DNA from: a virus
IMG/VR virus record: IMGVR_UViG_3300018418_000057
Location: 1 to 34,507 of that record
Strand: one strand, 5' to 3'
Length of the DNA: 34,507 nt
The notes under the pieces are model-generated. The model saw nothing but the letters and a program-made list of their open reading frames with translations. It had not been told where the DNA came from and ran no database searches. The translations under genes and the position numbers were made by a program. Positions 29,053 through 34,507 of this stretch are shown piece after piece (the stretch's first letter is position 1; the number at the start of each line of letters is the position of its first letter).

Positions 29053-30849
29053 TTAGAGCAACTGACTGAAAGAGCTATAGAACCCTCCCTCTTTGGTTGA
29101 TGCTCCATCCTCACTATTTTCTTCCATCTTTAGATCTATAAGATCCCGGTAGGTAGATTCACCAAGCTCATCATACAATTCACCAACAAGATCATAAAAA
29201 TCGGAGGATTCAAACATCCCAGAAAGATTTACAATCGTCATTGCTACATCATCGTGTCCAGATTGACTTGAATAAGTTCCCCTAGTGTTAAGACCGAAAG
29301 AGAATAACTCAGGTACAGTCCAAGTAGATTCGTTTATTATTACCCTATTCATCCTCATCTGAGATCTAAGAATCTCACAGTATTTCATCTTGTTTTTCTC
29401 GTTGTACTTTATACCAGGCTTTCTCGTCCTAGCAGATTCTGTGTGCTTTGTGTGTACAAAGATTTCGAGAGGAAAGTCGTCATTTAAAATGAGCTTGTCT
29501 ATAAGCAATTCACCTTTAAAGTTAATCTCTAAAAGTACCCTTACATTTTCTGGATTGAAGAACTTAACAACCAAGGCTTCGAGGATTTTTTTAAAATCCT
29601 CAACCTCAATTTCATTATCCCTATAAATGCCAACCTGTAGAAGCCCGAAAAAGTCAGACTCATCTTGGAAATCATCCATGGCCTCTATTACTTTTTTTGG
29701 CAGAGGTACCACCTTAAAAATATTAAGAACTGTAAAATCCCCCTTTCCGCCACCAGCTAAGTCAATCGAAATAACAAATCTATTATTGAAAAGAGTATCA
29801 GTATTCAAACTGAATTTTGGATGCCATCTAAAATTGTCATACGGAAGTCCAACATCCTCTAGAACATCAATGTCCCTCCATTCATATTCAACCTCGTTTG
29901 CTTTAATTTTTTTAAGCTCGTTAGATCCTAGAAGCAATGTAGAGGAACTTAAAAACTGGTTGCCGTATTCCTGATTAAACAATTCTTGAGAACCTAGGTT
30001 AGCGATTTCTTGTTTTTTCCATTCTTCGTCCCTTCCGGGAACTTGCCACCAATCAACCCTTATAGGATTAAAGCTATTTTCACCATCAACAGCACCTTTA
30101 TAAATTTCATAGAATTTATTCATTCCATTTGGGGTTGATGTAATAATAATTCTAGAAACCTTAGAAGAAGATACTGTAGGATATGTTGATCTAAAAAACG
30201 ATTCTATAAAATTTGGGTGGATATGAGCAAATTCGTCCATATAAAGAAAGTGAATTGTAAAACCAATTGCGGATGTTTTTGTAGTAGTTTTTGCAATTGC
30301 TCTACACCCGTTATCAAACTTCATAGACATCACATTGTTTACTACCATACCAGGTTTTAAGAACCACGGCAGACCTCTTACTATTGCTTTGATCTTATCC
30401 ATCAGTTCTTCTGCAGTAGAACCAACGTTTGCTAAGATCATTGCATTTTTATCGTGATTGAAAAGAAGATACCAAACAAGGACAATAGCTGAAGTAATTG
30501 ATTTTCCAACCTGTCTAGGTGCTAAAAATATATTAAATCTATTAGCTTGATACTCACGGAGAACTGATTCTTGGTAGTCACGAAGTTTTACATAAAAAAG
30601 ACCGTCATCAGTCATGACCCTACAGTACTTAGAAAAATAAACAACATCTTTTGCGCATCTTTCCATCTCTAAAATCTCGTCTTGTGTATACTCATACAAA
30701 AGATTTGACATCTTAAGCTCTGGGTCACCATCATGAAAGGGGTTATCAACAGACTTGTAATCAAGCCCCTCCTCTTCAACCCTAAATAGAAGTTCCTCTA
30801 TTCTTTTGGTACTCCAGTAATTGGAATCTTTCTCTTCTTTTTCGGCCAT
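29053..30849 (-). CDS. 17: Terminase large subunit (gp17-like)
   Basis: 598 aa (T4 gp17 is 610). ATPase: Walker A APRQVGKS at 110-117, Walker B FLYMDEFAHI with Asp205/Glu206, coupling motif ITSTPNG (236-242). Nuclease: ISIDLAGGGKGD with Asp363 and Asp371, Glu441 in LLEINFKG, and HDD (Asp533/534), corresponding to Asp401, Glu458 and Asp542 of T4. It packages DNA by headful and cuts the concatemer. N-terminus has a Lys/Glu leader. It starts 2 bases after the small terminase stop (TAACAATG). Confidence 0.96.
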   Translation of the reverse strand: MAEKEEKDSNYWSTKRIEELLFRVEEEGLDYKSVDNPFHDGDPELKMSNLLYEYTQDEILEMERCAKDVVYFSKYCRVMTDDGLFYVKLRDYQESVLREYQANRFNIFLAPRQVGKSITSAIVLVWYLLFNHDKNAMILANVGSTAEELMDKIKAIVRGLPWFLKPGMVVNNVMSMKFDNGCRAIAKTTTKTSAIGFTIHFLYMDEFAHIHPNFIESFFRSTYPTVSSSKVSRIIITSTPNGMNKFYEIYKGAVDGENSFNPIRVDWWQVPGRDEEWKKQEIANLGSQELFNQEYGNQFLSSSTLLLGSNELKKIKANEVEYEWRDIDVLEDVGLPYDNFRWHPKFSLNTDTLFNNRFVISIDLAGGGKGDFTVLNIFKVVPLPKKVIEAMDDFQDESDFFGLLQVGIYRDNEIEVEDFKKILEALVVKFFNPENVRVLLEINFKGELLIDKLILNDDFPLEIFVHTKHTESARTRKPGIKYNEKNKMKYCEILRSQMRMNRVIINESTWTVPELFSFGLNTRGTYSSQSGHDDVAMTIVNLSGMFESSDFYDLVGELYDELGESTYRDLIDLKMEENSEDGASTKEGGFYSSFSQLL

Positions 30850-30851
30850 TG

Positions 30852-31625
30852 TTAATCAAATAAATCATCTTCTACCTCCAAGCCAGTATCTTCTTCATCC
30901 AAAGAGATGTTTCTGCTTGCATCGATTTCTGCTTTCTTTTTAGCATTTACTACTGCGTTATCGTCAACATCCTCAACCCTTACATCCTCAATTTCAGCCC
31001 CTATAATATCCCTTAAACCCTCCATTAATCCCTTAGTTCCTCTAACCTTAATTCCCCCAGATTCGTTAGTGGATGGGTTATAGACATTCTTTCCGTCTTC
31101 TCCAGGTTCAAGTTGAAATGATCCTGAATTGCTTTTTTCCTCCAATTGGGTAGCTATTGATTTGTAACCATCCTCCATCTTTTGCACATATGTTTGGTAG
31201 TCTTTAGGCATTTGCATAATTTGAGATTGCAATTGTGCAAGAACCTCAAACATTCTTGGATTGGCGTTTCCAAGATCTATTTCTTCAAGTAGCTTGGTTA
31301 TAGCGTGCTGTGCAGTTTTAAGTTGAAGCATCATAGAGGCGATGTTCATCGAATCAATCTTCTTCTTGTATTCGATGTAATCGGTTTGGTCTATGAGGTT
31401 CTCATCAAGATAAAACTTAACTATGGAATCAAGAACTCCCTTAGCATCAGTACCCGTAGTTTGAGTAGCCTCACTAAAGTTCATAAGTTCCGTGGTTTTT
31501 AGCCTAGGAAGCTCATCTGCTGTTACTGCATCAAAATCAAGATTTTCATCTTGCAGTATAGAATCAAGACTTTCTTTTATCTTTTCTTCGACTACCCTTT
31601 CTGGTTTCGGTTTTCTTCTTGGCAT
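30852..31625 (-). CDS. 16: Terminase small subunit (gp16-like)
   Basis: 257 aa, longer than T4 gp16 (164). A basic start (MPRRKPKPERVVEEK) leads to an acidic region and then a central coiled coil at about 80-160: IASMMLQLKTAQHAITKLLE, EIDLGNANPRMFEVLAQLQS, QIMQMPKDYQTYV, which matches the central oligomerisation helices of gp16 proteins. The C-terminal third is acidic with VRVEDVDDNAVVN and ends EVEDDLFD. Identity rests on this helical core and on position directly before gp17. The small subunit recognises DNA and stimulates the large one. Confidence 0.78.
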   Translation of the reverse strand: MPRRKPKPERVVEEKIKESLDSILQDENLDFDAVTADELPRLKTTELMNFSEATQTTGTDAKGVLDSIVKFYLDENLIDQTDYIEYKKKIDSMNIASMMLQLKTAQHAITKLLEEIDLGNANPRMFEVLAQLQSQIMQMPKDYQTYVQKMEDGYKSIATQLEEKSNSGSFQLEPGEDGKNVYNPSTNESGGIKVRGTKGLMEGLRDIIGAEIEDVRVEDVDDNAVVNAKKKAEIDASRNISLDEEDTGLEVEDDLFD

Positions 31626-31639
31626 ATCAATTCTGTTAA

Positions 31640-34195
31640 TTACCTATTTCTTGCGAATTTAGGTAGGATCAATTGTGGTTTAGCGTTATCTATAATATAT
31701 GCTAGTTGTTCATCCCTTACAGTGTTCTGGTTAAGGACAATTGATTGTTTATCAATATCTATCATGTTCTTAAACAGTCTTACATTCGATAAAAGGAGCG
31801 GGGATGTGTAAATCTTGTAAGCGTTATTATCCGTCCCATAGAATGGGTTGTTTACGTTTGTCTCAATATCAGAGGGAGCATCAAAAATGTAAGATTTGGT
31901 TAACGTCCTATAATCTTCGTGCACTTTAACTAAATCTGATGATTGTTGTGCACCTGGATTTGTTGGATCATACGACATTTTCCAGATGTTAATTCCCATC
32001 TGCTTATACTTGTTACTTATATTAACAACCAATCCATACCACTCTCCCTGCTCTGGAGTAAATTGCAATCTGGAATCATACGTAAGATCGTTTAAGATAA
32101 TCTCAATGCTTCCTTGTTGTACATAATTATTATTTGCAGCATCGTTGGTACCAGAATGCACTAAGTCTATCCTCATGCCTTTTAACAAACCAGAGCCATC
32201 GATATAGGTTCCATCAATTAGATTCCTTGCTTGTGCCTTTTGCATTTTCCAATTTGCAGTATTCTTAGCATAAGGAAGATTTGGATTTGCAACAGAAAAT
32301 TTAAACTCATCAGGAGTAGTTAGAACCTTGAATCCTCCCGAATGGTTAGCATCAGTACTAATTGCAACATACCCTTCCGGGTTATCCGAAAATTGCCTAA
32401 ATGGGGTTAAATTGTGTTTATATGGGTGAGAGCTGTATAAAATTTGGTTAGCATCCTCTGAGACTTTTGTGATTGGTGCTGGAGAGTATGGTTTTTTAGC
32501 CAAGCTATCCTCATTAATATAGTTCTTCAAACTAAACCAACAGGTGTAGGATACCTCACCATCGCTCTCCAATAGAGGTCTGTTTTTATACCTAAGTGCT
32601 TCTCGATACTTGTTAGGCTGATATACGAATTCTGAATCAGAAACAAAAGCATCCGACATATCGTAGTAGTTGTTAAACACTATTGTCCAGTTGTTATTGA
32701 GATCATACCCAACTATAGGAAGATTCTTATAGATATAAGACCTGGTTGGGTCCTCTTGTCTTCTTTGCGTACTATCGGAGTATTGCTCTGGCTTAGCTAT
32801 TTTTTGCTCTTCAGCTTCAACCTCTGCACCAAATAGCTTTTCTGTAGTAAGTGCAATTCCATCTAATTCCTCTTTGTAAGCAGGGTCTTTGAAATACGTA
32901 TTAGACTTAGGACTATATTTTTTAAGCTCTATTTTGTAGTAAACCGGAGAATACATGAAATCCCTGAACAAGTAGGTAGAATTTATTTCATAGATCCTAT
33001 TGGTTAAAGGGAAGTAAATAATATCTCTCTTCCTTGGTTGTGAGCCTCTTCCAAAAATGTTTTCGAAATAGGTCTTATCTATATGAATCTCGAACGGTTC
33101 GTCAAACTGGATTCCGAAGGGATCATAATTTGTTCGGTTATCTGGAAATTGATTTGAAGGAACCATTACCTTCACACATTGTTCATCTACAACATCAAAT
33201 AAAGTATACTCCTTCAACACTACGTCTTTACCTCTAGCTTGTGGTTGCACTGAATAATAATTTGTCTCAAACCCAAATACCTTGTTTACAACCAAGCTTA
33301 AATCCTTATACAGGTTAACAGCCTTGTTTATTGCATAGGGATTAAAAGTGTAGTTGCAATCATCAAAAACAACTGGTCTGTTTGACTTCTCATTAGAGCA
33401 ATTTGGTACAGGTCTATTAATAACCAAGTTATCTATTGAACCAGAAGGTCCACTAGGTCCAGTAGCATAGGTAAGATCAAGATCGAAATCAAGGATTACT
33501 ATTGAAGGATCTATAGGTTCATCTGTCTCATAAGCCAGTGTTCCGTCCGTATTTACTACAACGGAAGTAAATCTAAATTCCGGGTAAAATGGTTTTGAAG
33601 GATCAAGCGGAATTGAGAAGATTGTTGAATCGTTGTTGGAGGTATAACCCTGAGAAAATCCAGTTAATGCAGTTCCAACATTAGCCCAAAGGGACCAACT
33701 TTTCCCGTCAACAGAATATCTAAAATCAATTGCAATGTCATTTGGAATAGCTGCTGTTGGATCACCAAGATTTACAGGATCACCCAAAACAGCACCTGCT
33801 GTTTCTATTATCCACCCATTGAAGGCTTGTACATAGTTAAATGGGCTATCCCAAGTGAGAACCCTATAATTACCTATGTATGTGAAATTTAATGAGCTTT
33901 CGAATTGCTGTATTCTTTCAGCATACCAGGTAGCATCAGAACATGGTAAGTAATAGTAAACCCCATCGTCAGCAAGAGCTGTGTGATAACCATTACAACC
34001 AAGTTGCTCAGCACGTGCCATAGCAGCTCCAGTGGTTCCAAAATAGTTATCTGTACTCTGGTGAAAAACCTTGGTAGTATTCTCCAAATTGTCTTGGTAT
34101 CTAAATCTAGGATCCGAAAGATCCCTCTGATCGCCGTTGCCGTTATAAACGGGGATACCTTTTTTTGGAAATCTATTTTCTGGGTAAAAAGCCAT
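31640..34195 (-). CDS. Large neck or virion structural protein (gp14-like core)
   Basis: 851 aa, much longer than T4 gp14 (256). N-terminal 250 residues are beta-rich and end in a collagen-like GPSGPSGS. The central part around 360-420 (IDKTYFENIFGRGSQPRKRD, then IIYFPLTNRIYEI, then YYKIELKKYSPKSNTYF) resembles neck protein gp14 of T4-like phages (P..gD.iYfP.....FEI). About 550-770 looks like a LamG/concanavalin-like carbohydrate-binding fold (VSYTCWFSLKNY, MRIDLVHSGTND, GEWYGLVVNISN, INIWKMSY). Position before the terminases agrees with gp14. The extra domains could be neck fibres or whiskers. Late box 43 bases before the ATG; a 6-bp hairpin (34215-34234) sits in the leader. Confidence 0.6.
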   Translation of the reverse strand: MAFYPENRFPKKGIPVYNGNGDQRDLSDPRFRYQDNLENTTKVFHQSTDNYFGTTGAAMARAEQLGCNGYHTALADDGVYYYLPCSDATWYAERIQQFESSLNFTYIGNYRVLTWDSPFNYVQAFNGWIIETAGAVLGDPVNLGDPTAAIPNDIAIDFRYSVDGKSWSLWANVGTALTGFSQGYTSNNDSTIFSIPLDPSKPFYPEFRFTSVVVNTDGTLAYETDEPIDPSIVILDFDLDLTYATGPSGPSGSIDNLVINRPVPNCSNEKSNRPVVFDDCNYTFNPYAINKAVNLYKDLSLVVNKVFGFETNYYSVQPQARGKDVVLKEYTLFDVVDEQCVKVMVPSNQFPDNRTNYDPFGIQFDEPFEIHIDKTYFENIFGRGSQPRKRDIIYFPLTNRIYEINSTYLFRDFMYSPVYYKIELKKYSPKSNTYFKDPAYKEELDGIALTTEKLFGAEVEAEEQKIAKPEQYSDSTQRRQEDPTRSYIYKNLPIVGYDLNNNWTIVFNNYYDMSDAFVSDSEFVYQPNKYREALRYKNRPLLESDGEVSYTCWFSLKNYINEDSLAKKPYSPAPITKVSEDANQILYSSHPYKHNLTPFRQFSDNPEGYVAISTDANHSGGFKVLTTPDEFKFSVANPNLPYAKNTANWKMQKAQARNLIDGTYIDGSGLLKGMRIDLVHSGTNDAANNNYVQQGSIEIILNDLTYDSRLQFTPEQGEWYGLVVNISNKYKQMGINIWKMSYDPTNPGAQQSSDLVKVHEDYRTLTKSYIFDAPSDIETNVNNPFYGTDNNAYKIYTSPLLLSNVRLFKNMIDIDKQSIVLNQNTVRDEQLAYIIDNAKPQLILPKFARNR

Positions 34196-34237
34196 TATCT
34201 ACAAGATATTATTAACAGACAAAGCTCGGTCTGTATG

Positions 34238-34247
34238 TTTATATATC
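34238..34247 (-). promoter_or_regulatory. Candidate late promoter box GATATATAAA
   Basis: Minus strand TACGGATATATAAACATAC, between the Cys-rich gene and the neck-like gene. Same box as before sheath and membrane-protein operons, with a slightly longer leader (about 42 bases) that contains the ACAGAC/GTCTGT hairpin. Confidence 0.55.
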
Positions 34248-34264
34248 CGTAGAAATAAAAGAGG

Positions 34265-34501
34265 TTAAGATAGGTGATTTTGTATCAGATCGTCGATATA
34301 GGTTTGAACAACCTCTGGGGTAATTGTTTTTGTACATTCAAACATCCTTTCGGTATCCTTTAACCTCGGACACCAATTCCAATCCCCCTTATCAAATTTT
34401 ATTGAGGTATCACTAAAGCAACCATGGCAGACATCGCGGTTTATGATTCTATAGTTTTTAGTAGAAAATTCACACGCGGGATCCGAAAAACCAGATATCA
34501 T
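34265..34501 (-). CDS. Small Cys-rich protein, possibly extending beyond the window
   Basis: 78 aa from ATG 34501; only 6 bases of upstream sequence are available, so the true start could lie outside. Five cysteines occur (10, 25, 28, 44, 56) with DVCHGCF forming a CxxC, plus His26 and DWNWCP. A zinc-binding role is possible. It ends 18 bases before the late box of the neck-like gene. Family not recognised. Confidence 0.55.
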   Translation of the reverse strand: MISGFSDPACEFSTKNYRIINRDVCHGCFSDTSIKFDKGDWNWCPRLKDTERMFECTKTITPEVVQTYIDDLIQNHLS

Positions 34502-34507
34502 TACAAC

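Noticed and set aside
1-34507. tRNA genes, CRISPR arrays, insertion sequences, integrase or attachment sites
   Set aside because: No cloverleaf-like segments, spaced direct repeats, transposase or integrase motifs were seen; gaps between genes are short.

Overview
The window looks like part of the genome of a large, strictly lytic-type tailed phage of the myovirus morphotype with a T4-like core, probably infecting a member of the Bacteroidota. T4-type hallmarks recognisable from sequence are a large terminase (gp17-like), small terminase (gp16-like), contractile tail sheath (gp18-like), tail tubes (gp19-like), portals (gp20-like), head-completion protein (gp4/50-like), a gp55-type late sigma factor, a gp44-type clamp loader, a 5'-3' exonuclease (RNase H/FEN type), ATP-dependent DNA ligase and dCMP deaminase. 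The Bacteroidota host is an inference: start codons almost never have a Shine-Dalgarno sequence in front of them, and the intergenic regions upstream of the ligase and the Fpg-like gene share a box (TAGTTTTG) that fits the Bacteroidota -7 consensus TAnnTTTG. Every convincing gene is on the minus strand, so transcription runs from high to low coordinates. There is no gene-free stretch longer than 300 bases.

Layout in transcription order: 34.5-29 kb, a small Cys-rich protein, a large neck/gp14-like protein, small terminase and large terminase; 28.9-23.1 kb, a very large sheath, two tandem tail tubes, a gp26-like hub protein with an overlapping gp51/chaperone-like frame; 23.1-21.7 kb, a short protein with a tape-measure-like motif; 21.6-18.5 kb, a dCMP deaminase, an ECF-like sigma factor, a membrane protein, a PD-(D/E)XK nuclease and a helical protein, closed by a strong terminator; 18.4-16.1 kb, two membrane proteins and two paralogous probable virion proteins; 16.1-13.1 kb, a long repeat-rich protein that appears to be extended by a -1 frameshift; 13.0-11.6 kb, gp55-like sigma, gp4-like nuclease and an unknown assembly protein; 11.6-8.3 kb, two tandem portal proteins; 8.3-2.4 kb, an HldE-like sugar kinase and then a replication block (ligase, clamp loader, small proteins, guanylate-kinase-like enzyme, exonuclease, probable clamp loader small subunit); 2.4-0 kb, two small proteins, a UV-endonuclease-like protein with lost metal ligands and the start of an Fpg/Nei-like glycosylase.

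The most interesting signals are: (1) structural genes present as tandem, diverged pairs (two portals, two tail tubes, two 16.1-17.4 kb proteins); (2) a perfect A_AAA_AAC slippery heptamer directly before the stop of the repeat protein, followed by 59 open codons in the -1 frame that carry the same AP-G motifs as the protein's repeats; (3) at least eight GATATATA boxes, nearly all just upstream of structural operons, that look like this phage's late promoters, together with a short gp55-like sigma factor that would be expected to read them but lacks the C-terminal clamp-binding tail of T4 gp55; and (4) a UvdE/UvsE-fold protein whose metal-binding residues are mostly replaced. Functions are assigned by recognition of motifs and remembered family patterns, not by database search.
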